DNA of 64,000 bases from a bacterium (GCA_040755755.1 JBFLZW010000033.1:165010-229009); one strand, 5' to 3'. Shown: positions 18,086 through 27,044, counted from the stretch's first letter. Notes: a model not told the origin generated them from the letters alone. Numbers and translations: made by a program.

Positions 18086-20509
18086 ATGGCTATCCCCCTG
18101 AGAAGAGAGAGTGAAGACAGTGAAATTGGTGCTCCCTATGGTCTAACGAGGATTCTGAACATCTTGCAGATAAACCGCAGGTCACCGCAGGCATTTGCAG
18201 AATCTCTCCCCTTTTCACTCAACGATACTACCGCAGGCTCAGAGAACGAGCTACAGGCCGTGGTCATGGGGAAGAAGGATGATGTCGATCTTCCCATATC
18301 CATCGAAGAATCCAATTATTACCAGAACATCGTCAAGCGCATCAAGGCAGGCGAGACGCCCCGGAGGATAATCACCGAGCTGGAAAAATACCTGAGTGAT
18401 AACCGGGAGGATGTATGGGAGAATAGCTGGGTCAGGTTTCCCCGCTCACGGTTAAGCCATTATGCCAATAAAACTTTCAACCGTGACCTTCTGGCTGACA
18501 AAAGCAATCCATCCGCCGGCAGGCGGACGGATGCGGACAGATTCATCTTGTATCGAAACGGGGAAGAGCATATCAGGATTCCCGTAAGCTACCTTCTGAA
18601 ACTGGCCCTGGCTGACGCTGTCAGCTCCGGCCCTGATTTTCACCTTACGGTACGGGCAACCGGTGAGCGGATCATGCACCATTTCCTGAATGACAACACC
18701 TCACCGGAAACCTTTTCTTTTCAAGCGGTCCTGCTCAACCCGCGATCCGGGATGGGCAGGGAGATAGCCAGAGAGACGGCCAAGCGCTTTCTGTTGACTC
18801 AGTTTCTCCTCATGTACGCCAACCGCAGCTTTCAGCTTGTATCGACCGGGCAGCGGGCGTTAGTCTATTTTGCACCTCACCCACCTGTCCGGCAGCGGCA
18901 CCTGAACGATCTCATATCGGATGCCTTCTACCGGGAGCTTTTCATGAGCCCCTGCCTTTCCGGGTGGGACAAGGGCGAAGCCAAGTATCAATATATGATT
19001 CTCTGCCATCAGGTTTTGTCCCGAAGCCATCTGAATACCCTGGTCAAACTCAAGGATGCGGGCATTATCACCAGAAACCTGGTGGTGCTTCCCAACCTTT
19101 CCAATATCAGCCTGGCGAATAACGGAACCCACATCAGCCTTGGCAGCCGCAAGCTGACTGGACTCCTTGGCGATGCGGCCTCCGGATTCGGGGCCAGGGA
19201 GGAAAAGTACTTTGGCGATCTGGTGATAAAAATTGCCGAACACTTTCTGCCTCTCTTTGTCAATGCCTACAGCGCCGCTCCCTACCGGCTCGATTTCTGG
19301 GACTTTCATCCTGAAAGGGCGCTGGGGTATTTACCGCATGAGCTTGATTTCACGCATCTTCGCATGATCTGGCGAAGATGGAAGGGAAAGGCCAGGCTGA
19401 AAATTTTCGGCAATCCCATCACCCCTTTCGGACCGAAATGGCTCGATGTGCTGATCAGCAGGATTTTCGAGCTGAAGGGAGACTTCATTCTGGATTTCCG
19501 GCTTATAGACTATCTGGTGGCCCTGATGAGCACCGATCAGAGCCCGGCCCTGGATGGCAGGCTGGGGAATGACAAGAGATTGAAAAAGGACCTGGCCGAC
19601 CTTGGTGTGTTCGACACCCATATGTCGATCTATCTTCTCTACCGGCTCCGTGAATTCTGGGCTATGGGCTTTTCGGGGTTCGAGGGCCGCCACTACAGCC
19701 TGTTCGAAAGCCTTATGGATGACCTGGGGCAGGCAGCCGGTCTCCAGACTCTGATCACGGCCCTGGCTTTTCACTATATCCTGAAAGGCGAGATAACCCA
19801 TGACCATATACCGGACGATCCTTCCGTGGAAAGCGAGCGCCGCCAGATATTCTTCGGAACGGCAATCGGGATCCCGACCTTTTATGTCCGCAAGAACACG
19901 AAAAACCAATTCATGATGAAAATTTTGAAAAAAGTCCAGGGAATCCGCCTGAGCCACCGCTATCCCAATTATCTGCGGGTTCATAACCTCGAATACCGAA
20001 AAGCCCTCATCGAGGTCATCAGGGAAGATGCCCCGGACCTGATCGAGCTTATGGAACTGTCCGGAACTCTGACTGACCTTGAGCGCAGGATCATTAATCC
20101 TGAGCTGTACTCGGCTGGCGGAAAACTCACCCGGGATATCTTGGGCGAAGCCAATGCCCCGACGCCGATGCACCTTGCCGGCAGGGAGTTTAACCTGGCT
20201 GCCGAGCGGTATTACCGGAACACGTTAAGGATCCGGCACGTGAAGGAAGCCCTCAGCCTGCTTGAAGAGGATGTAAGGAAAATCGAGACTTGCGCTGAAG
20301 ACAGCGCTGGCTCCTGTGGGGAAAGCCTGACAGCTATACTCGGCGGAAAGAACCCCTTGGAGTTTCTGGCAGCCATCCAGGGCGATCTCATCAGTGAAAC
20401 CGCATCCCCCGATGTCTTGAGGAAACTCATCCATCTCACGCTCCTGACCATCCATGACGACAGGGAAAAGGGCAGGAAAGAGCAGCAACGTCAAAGGACT
20501 TCGGTATGA
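18086..20509 (+). CDS. Conserved-looking hypothetical protein, 807 residues, function unknown
   Basis: I do not recognise this protein. It starts at an ATG with GGAGG upstream (18070s) and has good coding character throughout. There is no signal peptide and no convincing membrane helix, so it is probably cytoplasmic. Conspicuous segments include LLNPRSGMGREIARETAKRF, LPNLSNISLANNGTHISLG, LDFWDFHPERALGYLPHEL and a C-terminal charged helix region from ~730. Its TGA overlaps the ATG of the phosphatidylserine-decarboxylase-like remnant (ATGA), indicating one transcript and possibly a link to phospholipid metabolism. A weak 11-bp-repeat motif precedes it. Confidence 0.7.
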   Translation: MAIPLRRESEDSEIGAPYGLTRILNILQINRRSPQAFAESLPFSLNDTTAGSENELQAVVMGKKDDVDLPISIEESNYYQNIVKRIKAGETPRRIITELEKYLSDNREDVWENSWVRFPRSRLSHYANKTFNRDLLADKSNPSAGRRTDADRFILYRNGEEHIRIPVSYLLKLALADAVSSGPDFHLTVRATGERIMHHFLNDNTSPETFSFQAVLLNPRSGMGREIARETAKRFLLTQFLLMYANRSFQLVSTGQRALVYFAPHPPVRQRHLNDLISDAFYRELFMSPCLSGWDKGEAKYQYMILCHQVLSRSHLNTLVKLKDAGIITRNLVVLPNLSNISLANNGTHISLGSRKLTGLLGDAASGFGAREEKYFGDLVIKIAEHFLPLFVNAYSAAPYRLDFWDFHPERALGYLPHELDFTHLRMIWRRWKGKARLKIFGNPITPFGPKWLDVLISRIFELKGDFILDFRLIDYLVALMSTDQSPALDGRLGNDKRLKKDLADLGVFDTHMSIYLLYRLREFWAMGFSGFEGRHYSLFESLMDDLGQAAGLQTLITALAFHYILKGEITHDHIPDDPSVESERRQIFFGTAIGIPTFYVRKNTKNQFMMKILKKVQGIRLSHRYPNYLRVHNLEYRKALIEVIREDAPDLIELMELSGTLTDLERRIINPELYSAGGKLTRDILGEANAPTPMHLAGREFNLAAERYYRNTLRIRHVKEALSLLEEDVRKIETCAEDSAGSCGESLTAILGGKNPLEFLAAIQGDLISETASPDVLRKLIHLTLLTIHDDREKGRKEQQRQRTSV

Positions 20510-20940
20510 TTTCGCTTCCCAAACACCAATACATCGAGCGTGAAACCGGCCGGATCAAAACGGAACGGCTCTGCGGCGACCGGCTGATCGGTGCGCTCTA
20601 CCTGACTGCACGGGAAAATTCCGCGGCTCTTTTCCGGGCGCTGACCGGCGGACGGATGTCCAGCCTGCAGAATGCCTCGATCCTCTTCGAGGAGCTTTTC
20701 GGGATAGATAAAACATCCTGGCTCAGGGCCTTCGAGGGAGGGGATTTTGCCATTTTTCGGCTGACTCCTGATAAGTATCACTATAACCATACTCCTGTGG
20801 CCGGAAAAATTGTGGACATTTACCCGATTGGCGGGGAGTATCACTCCTGCAATCCGACTGCGGTCACTGCTATTCCCGGGTTGAACAAGGGGGTTGATAG
20901 GGATACCCACCCCAAAAAGCTATCACACTTCCCCCCGTGA
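20506..20940 (+). pseudogene. Phosphatidylserine decarboxylase-like fragment
   Basis: The 144-residue frame begins like bacterial phosphatidylserine decarboxylases (QYIERETGRI) and contains GGDFAIFRLTPDKYHYNHTP and IGGEYHSCNPTAV, corresponding to the middle of that family. Family members are ~200-300 residues and end with a Gly-Ser autocleavage site (LGST type) that creates the pyruvoyl cofactor. That C-terminal part is missing: after CNPTAVTAIPG the sequence loses similarity and stops. The region between the two matching segments also appears shortened. It is therefore probably a decayed gene, though an unusual short homologue cannot be excluded. Translation would be coupled to the upstream gene. 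Confidence 0.55.
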
Positions 20941-20974
20941 GGGCCTCCGGGCCCTCCAGCCCCGGTGAAACCGT

Positions 20975-21018
20975 CCTAACGAATATTTAACAATAACTTC
21001 AAAATTATTTAACATTTC
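20975..21018 (+). promoter_or_regulatory. Pho-box-like array: four direct repeats with 11-bp period
   Basis: CCTAACGAATA, TTTAACAATAA, CTTCAAAATTA and TTTAACATTTC follow each other without gaps, 77 bp before the LamG-ExbB start codon. The first unit matches the first unit at 25731 (CCTAACGAAAT), upstream of pstS. PhoB/PhoP-type regulators bind direct repeats spaced by 11 bp, and a phoB-like gene lies at 27201. Assignment to PhoB is inference. Confidence 0.5.
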
Positions 21019-21094
21019 CCCTTTAATATTTATATGAATTTAGTCTTCATCTATTTCAACAAGTTGCCAAAAAGTTAAAAATTTTGGGGATTAG

Positions 21095-22906
21095 ATGCGC
21101 AAAAATCGAAACTACATACTCGCTTGGCTGTGTACTTTTATCTTGATGATGTTATTCATGCTTCTGGCCAAGATATCAACGGCATCAGCCTGGTGGCATG
21201 AGCAGTGGTTATACCGCAGGCAGATTGTTTTTGATACTTCCTCTGCAGGGATCGATCTCAGGGAAAATCCTGGCCCGGTGGTGATCCTCCTGAGGCTTCA
21301 TTCGGGCAATCTCGACTTTTCCCGGGTGAAAGAGAAAGGAGAGGATATTCGCTTTGTGAGCAGTAGTGATAAAACGCTCCTCAAACACCACTTCGACAGC
21401 TATGAACCGGTAGATGAGATTGCTCTTGTCTGGGTGCAGGTACCTGCGCTTTCGAGCGGGCCGGATGGAAACTTCATTTGGATGTACTATGGAAACAAAG
21501 CTGCCGAGGATAGTCAAGATACCAAGGGGACCTACGATGTGAATCAGGTGGCTGTGTACCATTTTGGAGAGACTGAAGGCCAGCCCAGGGACTGGACGGC
21601 TTATAATAACCCTGTATCAGGCTTCAGCGGTGGGCTGGGCTTACCTGCGGTAATTGGCAATGGGGTTTCCTTTAACGGTGTCTCCGATATGATAACCATC
21701 CCTCAATCACCCTCCCTGAACTTTTCCAATGGGTTCACCTTTTCCACCTGGATCAGGATCAACGCTCCGCAGCAGGATGCATATCTGTTTTCCCGAGAAG
21801 AGAAAGACCGGTCCCTGGTGATCGGCGTCAACCAGAGCAGGGTCTATTGCCGGCTGAGGGCCGACGGTCAAACGTCCGAGGTTGAATCGAATACGGATCT
21901 TCCTTCCGGGAGCTGGCATAATGTGGCAGTCTCGGTTGATCAAAACCGCAAAGCAGTTATCTACGTTGATGGTACCGAGACCGGTTCCGGGGATTTCCCA
22001 TCGGATTTGTCCGAATTGACCGGAAATCTTACCCTGGGAGGTTCAGCCAATGGCGGACATTTCCTCGCAGGTGATGTGGACGAGGTCCGGATATCCAACA
22101 TAGCAAGACCAGTGGCATCGATACGGCTGGCAGCCGTTAATCAGGGAGAAGGCAGCACATTCTGCTCCTATACGGAAGAGGAAAAAAACGAGGGACAGGG
22201 ATTCATCGCCAAGCTTGCAGAATATGGGGAATATACCAAGACGGTTATTCGATACACCACGCTCGATGGGTGGGCCATCAATATTACCCTGTTGATCATA
22301 CTTGCCCTGAGCTGGATTGTTTTGCTGGTTAAAACCCTCACGCTTTTCTTGGTGGAAAAAGAGAACAGGGTATTTCTGGAATCGTTCAGGCAGAATAACG
22401 ATATTCTTGCACTTCCGGAAGAAGATGCCGGTTTTCCAAATTCATCCCTGTACCAGGTTTACCGGGAAGGGAAGCGGGACTTGAAGGAACGCCTCGGGAA
22501 CCAGGCAACTCATCAGAAAAATAAAACCCTTCATCCCAAGGAACTCAGCTCGTTCAAAGCCAAGCTGGAAAAGGGGACTACCAGGGAGGAGCAGAAGCTC
22601 AACAGATGGCTGCTCATTTTAACCCTGGCCATCAGCGGAGGCCCTTTCCTCGGGCTTTTGGGTACGGTCTGGGGGATCATGAACACCTTTGCCGCTATGG
22701 CCCTGGCAGGTGAGGCAGATATCGTGGTTATCGCTCCGGGTATAGCCTCGGCACTGTCTACGACAGTCCTTGGGCTTATCGTCGGCATACCGGCCCTGTT
22801 CGGCTACAATTACCTGGTTGGAAAAATACGAAACATAACCGCTGACATGTATTTGTTCGTGGATGAACTTACCTGTAAAGTGGATGAAACCTATGGAGAG
22901 CAATAG
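21095..22906 (+). CDS. ExbB/TolQ-like proton channel fused to exported DUF2341 and LamG-like domains
   Basis: A 603-residue fusion. A signal/anchor helix (residues ~8-30) is followed by a DUF2341-type module (WWHEQWLYRRQIVF; IWMYYGNKAA) and then a concanavalin/LamG-like fold (NGVSFNGVSDMITIP; FTFSTWIRI; WHNVAVSVDQNRKAVIYVDG; GDVDEVRISNIAR). A transmembrane helix (~395-420) then leads into the MotA/TolQ/ExbB domain (LLILTLAISGGPFLGLLGTV; APGIASALSTTVLGLIVGIP). Plain ExbB proteins have ~220-240 residues, so ~370 residues of periplasmic ligand-binding-like sequence were added. ExbD and TonB genes follow, so it should power outer-membrane transport using the proton gradient. Pho-box-like repeats precede it. 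Confidence 0.85.
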   Translation: MRKNRNYILAWLCTFILMMLFMLLAKISTASAWWHEQWLYRRQIVFDTSSAGIDLRENPGPVVILLRLHSGNLDFSRVKEKGEDIRFVSSSDKTLLKHHFDSYEPVDEIALVWVQVPALSSGPDGNFIWMYYGNKAAEDSQDTKGTYDVNQVAVYHFGETEGQPRDWTAYNNPVSGFSGGLGLPAVIGNGVSFNGVSDMITIPQSPSLNFSNGFTFSTWIRINAPQQDAYLFSREEKDRSLVIGVNQSRVYCRLRADGQTSEVESNTDLPSGSWHNVAVSVDQNRKAVIYVDGTETGSGDFPSDLSELTGNLTLGGSANGGHFLAGDVDEVRISNIARPVASIRLAAVNQGEGSTFCSYTEEEKNEGQGFIAKLAEYGEYTKTVIRYTTLDGWAINITLLIILALSWIVLLVKTLTLFLVEKENRVFLESFRQNNDILALPEEDAGFPNSSLYQVYREGKRDLKERLGNQATHQKNKTLHPKELSSFKAKLEKGTTREEQKLNRWLLILTLAISGGPFLGLLGTVWGIMNTFAAMALAGEADIVVIAPGIASALSTTVLGLIVGIPALFGYNYLVGKIRNITADMYLFVDELTCKVDETYGEQ

Positions 22907-22907
22907 C

Positions 22908-22979
22908 ATGAAACCGAAGGAGAGCATGGAGATCAGGGAGAGCATGGAGACCTTGGAAACCAGGGAGACCAGGGTATGA
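22908..22979 (+). CDS. Possible 23-codon leader peptide between exbB and exbD
   Basis: ATG at 22908 opens a 23-codon frame whose TGA (22977-22979) overlaps the exbD ATG (22976-22978). It starts 1 bp after the ExbB stop. The peptide is highly charged and internally repetitive (ESMEIRESME), arising from a short duplication. It would fill the gap between two genes expected to be tightly coupled. Whether it is translated is unknown; it may only be a spacer left by the duplication. Confidence 0.35.
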   Translation: MKPKESMEIRESMETLETRETRV

Positions 22980-23383
22980 AAAGAAATATTTACCAGAGTG
23001 CAGCTTACACCGAGATTAATATAACACCCCTTATGGATCTGGCCTGGAATCTCCTGGTTGTCTTCATCGTGGCCATTACGGCTACCGTTCAGGGCATCAA
23101 GGTCAATCTGCCCAAAGCCAGCAGCACTCCGAGCATGGCCAAACCAAAGACCAAAGCGATCTCCATCACCGCCGAAGGCCGGATTTATCTCGATACCTTC
23201 CCGGTAACGATCGCTGATCTGGAGTCCAGATTGCGGCAGTATAAGGCTGCCGATCCTGATTTGCCGGTAATTATCAAGGGGGATGAAAAAATTGCCTATA
23301 AGCAGGTCGTAGAAGTCCTGGACCTTCTGGCCAGGCTCGAGATCAATCAATTAGGGCTTGTGACCCAAAAACTCGTTAAATAA
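22976..23383 (+). CDS. exbD: ExbD/TolR-type biopolymer transport protein
   Basis: A 135-residue inner-membrane protein with one N-terminal transmembrane helix preceded by INITPLMDLAWNLLVVFIVA. In this motif the Asp in the PLMD segment corresponds to the conserved proton-path Asp of ExbD. The periplasmic domain includes VIIKGDEKIAYKQVVEVLDL, typical of the family. It pairs with the upstream ExbB fusion to energise TonB. The start overlaps the stop of a small upstream frame. Confidence 0.88.
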   Translation: MKRNIYQSAAYTEINITPLMDLAWNLLVVFIVAITATVQGIKVNLPKASSTPSMAKPKTKAISITAEGRIYLDTFPVTIADLESRLRQYKAADPDLPVIIKGDEKIAYKQVVEVLDLLARLEINQLGLVTQKLVK

Positions 23384-23437
23384 CCCCGGCAGGACACTAT
23401 TAACCGCAGTTATATTTTACCGGAGGATAACGCCCTT

Positions 23438-24145
23438 ATGGTCCAAAGCAAGCAAAAGCCCCTGCAGTCGTCAGTAGTTGGAATTGCTGCCAGCATCGTT
23501 TTTCTCATCCTTATCGGCTTGATTATTTTCGCTGTCAGATCGATCGATTACGGGCCGACGAGAAAGCGTCAGGTTCAGACAGTCCATCTGATGCGAGATG
23601 ATCCACCGCCGCAACCCAAGCCCGTAGAAAAGCCGCCTGAGCCGGTAATCGAGCAGCCCCAGGAGGTCATAGAACAGCCGCCGGAAACGCCGCCTCCCGA
23701 TCAGACCGCCGAGGATCAGTCACAGAATGATCAGACTGCCAGGGATAACCTCGGAGTGGATGCCGAGGGCGGAGCGGGAGCGGATGGATTCGGTCTGGTG
23801 GGGAAAAAAGGAGGAAGACCCCTGCTGATCGGTGGAGATGGTTCCAGCGGCGGGGGATGCTCACCGTTGAGGAAGTATGCCTGGTATACCAGGAAAATCG
23901 AGATGGAAATCAAGAAGCGGCTGATGTTCCAGGGAAATAACCTTCCTTCCGACGATCTTCATGTGCTGGTTAAAATTACCCTGGATGAGCAGGGAAGTAT
24001 CACTGACTATTCGATTTACGATTCATCCGGCAATGACCGGCTGGATGAGGCAGTGGAACTGGCTATGAAGCAGACTCAATCGGTCAGTGAACCGCCGCCG
24101 GAAGGTATGCCGCGGACAGTCAAGCTGCGGATATCCCTCGGATAA
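23438..24145 (+). CDS. tonB: TonB-like energy transducer
   Basis: A 235-residue protein with an N-terminal membrane anchor (~12-33) and a proline-rich periplasm-spanning region (PPPQPKPVEKPPEPVIEQP, ~55-90). A Gly-rich stretch with a Cys follows, and then a C-terminal TonB/TolA-like domain (YTRKIEMEIKKRL; VLVKITLDEQGSI; LDEAVELAMKQ). It would transmit energy from ExbB-ExbD to TonB-dependent outer-membrane receptors; no such receptor gene is in the window. It lies 54 bp after exbD in the same operon. Confidence 0.85.
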   Translation: MVQSKQKPLQSSVVGIAASIVFLILIGLIIFAVRSIDYGPTRKRQVQTVHLMRDDPPPQPKPVEKPPEPVIEQPQEVIEQPPETPPPDQTAEDQSQNDQTARDNLGVDAEGGAGADGFGLVGKKGGRPLLIGGDGSSGGGCSPLRKYAWYTRKIEMEIKKRLMFQGNNLPSDDLHVLVKITLDEQGSITDYSIYDSSGNDRLDEAVELAMKQTQSVSEPPPEGMPRTVKLRISLG

Positions 24146-24259
24146 GCGGGGCAGGAGGCAGGAAAATGGATGACAGAAGGGTGTCTGGAAAATCCTGCCA
24201 GAGGGCGGGGTTTTTCAGATACACTCTCGCTTCTTATTTGCCAGAACCGGAGAAAGTAT

Positions 24260-24991
24260 ATGAATAAAACCAGAATAGCGACCAAACTCGTCAATATCAT
24301 CCTGGTGATCAGTCTCGGAGCAACGGCTGTTTTGTGGTGCAGCCATATCAGGCTTACCCGGAATCAAAAGTTCCTGGAGGAGAAGCTACGGGAAGCTGAT
24401 AGCCGGATGACTTTCCTGAAAAAGAAAAGAGTTGAGGAGGGCAGGGTTTTGCAGACCCGGCAATTGCGGGAAAGATCCACCCTGGCCGGGCAGGTGCAGT
24501 CTGCTGAGGCACAGGTTGAAGCGCTTCGGAAAGAAAAAGAGCAATTAGCCCAGAAGTATGCGTCCCTGCTGGGTCTGAAAAAAAGGGTCGATCGCGATAT
24601 TCAGGCACTTGCCTGTAGATTTGAAGAAGTTTCGGAAGGCTGGGAAAAGACCAAAAAGGAACTGGCTGTCATGACTCTTCGGTGCCGGGAGGCCGATACG
24701 AAGGCAACCCGGCTGGTAAAGGAAAAGCAGGATATCGAGAAGACCCTGAATTCGAAGCTTGAAAAAGTGAATAAAGAATTTGCCCAGTGTGAATCCCATA
24801 ACGCCAGACTTTGCCTGATTGCCGATGAGCTGATGGAGCGATACCAGTCGAAAGGGGTTGTTAACGCTCTGTTGCAGAAGGAGCCCTTCACTCAGTTTAA
24901 AAAAGCCGAGTTGGAGGAGCTTATGCAGGAATACCGGGAAAAAGTCAATCAGCAGAAGCTGCACACTGCATCCAGCCAACCAAAACCTTAA
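24260..24991 (+). CDS. Membrane-anchored coiled-coil protein of the Ton operon
   Basis: A 243-residue protein with an N-terminal transmembrane helix (IATKLVNIILVISLGATAV) followed by an almost continuous heptad-rich, charged coiled coil (~35-215). I chose the ATG at 24260 because it has GGAGA upstream and the helix begins there; the frame is open from 24170. No enzymatic motif is visible. Its position directly after TonB suggests a periplasmic structural or spacer component of the Ton complex, but this is inference. Confidence 0.7.
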   Translation: MNKTRIATKLVNIILVISLGATAVLWCSHIRLTRNQKFLEEKLREADSRMTFLKKKRVEEGRVLQTRQLRERSTLAGQVQSAEAQVEALRKEKEQLAQKYASLLGLKKRVDRDIQALACRFEEVSEGWEKTKKELAVMTLRCREADTKATRLVKEKQDIEKTLNSKLEKVNKEFAQCESHNARLCLIADELMERYQSKGVVNALLQKEPFTQFKKAELEELMQEYREKVNQQKLHTASSQPKP

Positions 24992-25730
24992 CCTTTGTCT
25001 CATCACAACTGCCGGAATCCGAAAAGCGATTCTCATTTGCAGGTACTATATAGAAAGAAAACGACAAAGACAAAGGACACCACAGAGACATAGAGACACA
25101 GAGGTACACAGAGGAAAACGGAGGGAGATAGAGAGGAACAGATGAACACAGAGAAAAGCAGAGAGCAAGGTATCTCCCGATTATTTCGGTACCCAAGACG
25201 GATTCTACCATTCACCCCTACCTAACCTGAATGGCTCTTACAGAAGCCAAGTCGGTACTCATCCCCTGCGGCGGCAGCCGCTTTGGATTGCGGTGGCACG
25301 ACACCGCTTTCCTGGGCGTGGATAGAGCAGGCATGTGATGCCCCAGGACAGGGGCAGTATTCCAGAATGTGCGGTATGCCGGTATGGCAGCATTGCCAGG
25401 ATGTCTCTCCTTCCTCTTGAGGAGCCAGGACGCCAATATATCCCCTCTCCCCCGTGGGGGCGAGGGAGAAAAACACTGCCTGGTGCTCAATGCTCTGGGC
25501 GGAAGTGGAGAAATTTCCCCATGAGAGCAGAAAAAGTAAAACTGTCCGCCCCTGAAACCCTTTGGGGGGAGAGGGCTAGGGTGAGGGGGGCGCGGTTGAG
25601 GCAAACCGGCCGGGTAATCCCCTGCTGTATTTACTGAGCAATAGAATCACTGCGTACTTCAGTGGTTAATTTCTGTAGCTTGCTCAACCGAAAACCGCTC
25701 CAGGATAAGGTCCATGTCCGCGCGATCAAT
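24992..25730. other. Long gene-free region with degenerate repeats
   Basis: No convincing gene is seen. The region contains a purine-biased stretch built from AGAGACACAGAGG-like units (25065-25160). It also has a single degenerate MITE terminus (25229-25251, GAATGGCTCTTACAGAAG) preceded by CTACCTAACCT, and GC-rich fold-back sequence (CTCCCCCGTGGGGGCGAGGGAG around 25445; GGGGGGAGAGGGCTAGGG around 25563). Frames through it have no recognisable protein character. Confidence 0.6.
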
Positions 25731-25763
25731 CCTAACGAAATTCTTACAAAATTTTAACGATTG
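25731..25763 (+). promoter_or_regulatory. Pho-box-like array upstream of pstS: three 11-bp direct repeats
   Basis: CCTAACGAAAT, TCTTACAAAAT and TTTAACGATTG are contiguous with an 11-bp period, ~175 bp upstream of the PstS start. The first and third units closely match units at 20975 and 20986. Presence before a phosphate-binding-protein gene makes a PhoB site likely, but the consensus for this lineage is not known to me. Confidence 0.55.
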
Positions 25764-25936
25764 ACTAATCAGTGTTGGGTATCATTAATTTAGTTAACTG
25801 AAACATTTGGTGAGATCTCTCCATATATCCGTGCTCTGAACAGAGCTTTACCTGTTGTCTGACACAACACCGGCAATAAGGACGTGAATTCGTACAGTAA
25901 AGTAAGAAAAGTCATAATTCTAAGGAGAAGGAAAAA

Positions 25937-26995
25937 ATGAATACCATGAAAGTCAGGACTTATCTGCTGAGTTTTCTGCTATCTGCATTTCTCGTGATCT
26001 GTGCCTTTGCACCCCGGGTTGAATCCTTGACCATTAACGGGGCGGGAGCATCGTTCCCGTATCCCATTTACGCTCAATGGGCACACACGTATGAGCAAAC
26101 AAGCGGCCAGAAACTCAACTACCAATCCATCGGTTCGGGGGGAGGCATAGCTCAGATCAAGGCTAAAACTGTAGACTTTGGCGCTTCGGATGCTCCGCTC
26201 AAGAAAGAAGAGCTGGATGCAAGCGGCCTGATCCAATTCCCCATGATCATGGGAGGAGTTGTGCCGGTTGTCAATATCAAGGGAGTGAAGGCAGGAGAGA
26301 TGAAGCTCACCCCGCAGCTTTTGAGTGACATCTTCCTGGGCACGATAACCAGGTGGAATGACCGGGCTGTCAAGGCGGTCAACCCCGGACTGAAACTCCC
26401 CGATAAAACCATTACCGTAGTACACCGGGCGGACGGATCGGGAACTACCTGGATTTTCACCAATTACCTGGATAAGGTCTCGGCGCAATGGCATGAAAAA
26501 GTTGGAACCGACAAGGCTGTTGCCTGGCCTGTCGGCGTGGGTGGCAAAGGGAATGAAGGTGTGGCCGCTTATGTGCAGCGCATCGACGGATCGATCGGAT
26601 ACGTCGAATTTGCCTATGCTCTGGAGAACAAAATGGCCCACGCGCTGCTGAAGAACAAGGCCGGCAAATTCGTTGAGCCAACGATCGAGACTTTCCAGGC
26701 TGCCGCAGCCAACGCCGACTGGGAGCATGCTCCCGGCTTCTATCTGGTCCTGACCGACCAGGCCGGTGAAAACAGTTGGCCGATTACCGGCGCATCCTTT
26801 ATCCTCGTTTACCGCGAGCAGGCAGAGGCAGAAAGAGCCAAGGGTATGCTCAAATTTTTTGACTGGTGCTACCAGAATGGAACGAAAGAAGCACAAGACC
26901 TCCAGTATGTGCCAATGCCCCAGAATGTGGTTAAACTTGTGGAATCTACATGGAGCAAAGAAATAAAGGCCGCAGGTCAGCCTGTCTGGCCGTAA
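25937..26995 (+). CDS. pstS: PstS periplasmic phosphate-binding protein (copy 2)
   Basis: A 352-residue exported phosphate-binding protein. It has a signal peptide (residues ~8-30, cleavage near PRVES). PstS motifs: INGAGASFPYPIYAQW, YQSIGSGGGIAQI, VDFGASDAPLKKEEL, VVHRADGSGTTWIFTNYL and GGKGNEGVAAYVQ. An AAGGAGAAGG ribosome site precedes the ATG. Unlike the copy at 12548 it stands alone, behind Pho-box-like repeats and before phoB, consistent with a phosphate-starvation gene. The pstC, pstA and pstB genes are not in the window. Confidence 0.92.
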   Translation: MNTMKVRTYLLSFLLSAFLVICAFAPRVESLTINGAGASFPYPIYAQWAHTYEQTSGQKLNYQSIGSGGGIAQIKAKTVDFGASDAPLKKEELDASGLIQFPMIMGGVVPVVNIKGVKAGEMKLTPQLLSDIFLGTITRWNDRAVKAVNPGLKLPDKTITVVHRADGSGTTWIFTNYLDKVSAQWHEKVGTDKAVAWPVGVGGKGNEGVAAYVQRIDGSIGYVEFAYALENKMAHALLKNKAGKFVEPTIETFQAAAANADWEHAPGFYLVLTDQAGENSWPITGASFILVYREQAEAERAKGMLKFFDWCYQNGTKEAQDLQYVPMPQNVVKLVESTWSKEIKAAGQPVWP

Positions 26996-27044
26996 GGGTT
27001 GAGAGAGCATAAGAGCGGCAGGAATCAGAAAAGATTACAGATAT

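Noticed and set aside
19331-20173. 280-codon minus-strand frame opposite the 807-residue gene
   Set aside because: No ribosome site or family; the plus-strand frame is longer, coupled to the next gene and better supported.
20939-20956. GAGGGCC-TCCG-GGCCCTC hairpin after the decarboxylase remnant as a terminator
   Set aside because: The stem is strong but no T-run follows, so an intrinsic terminator cannot be claimed.
25218-25637. Overlapping frames on both strands in the long gene-free region
   Set aside because: Composition follows GC-rich fold-back repeats, there are no ribosome sites, and no family resemblance is seen.
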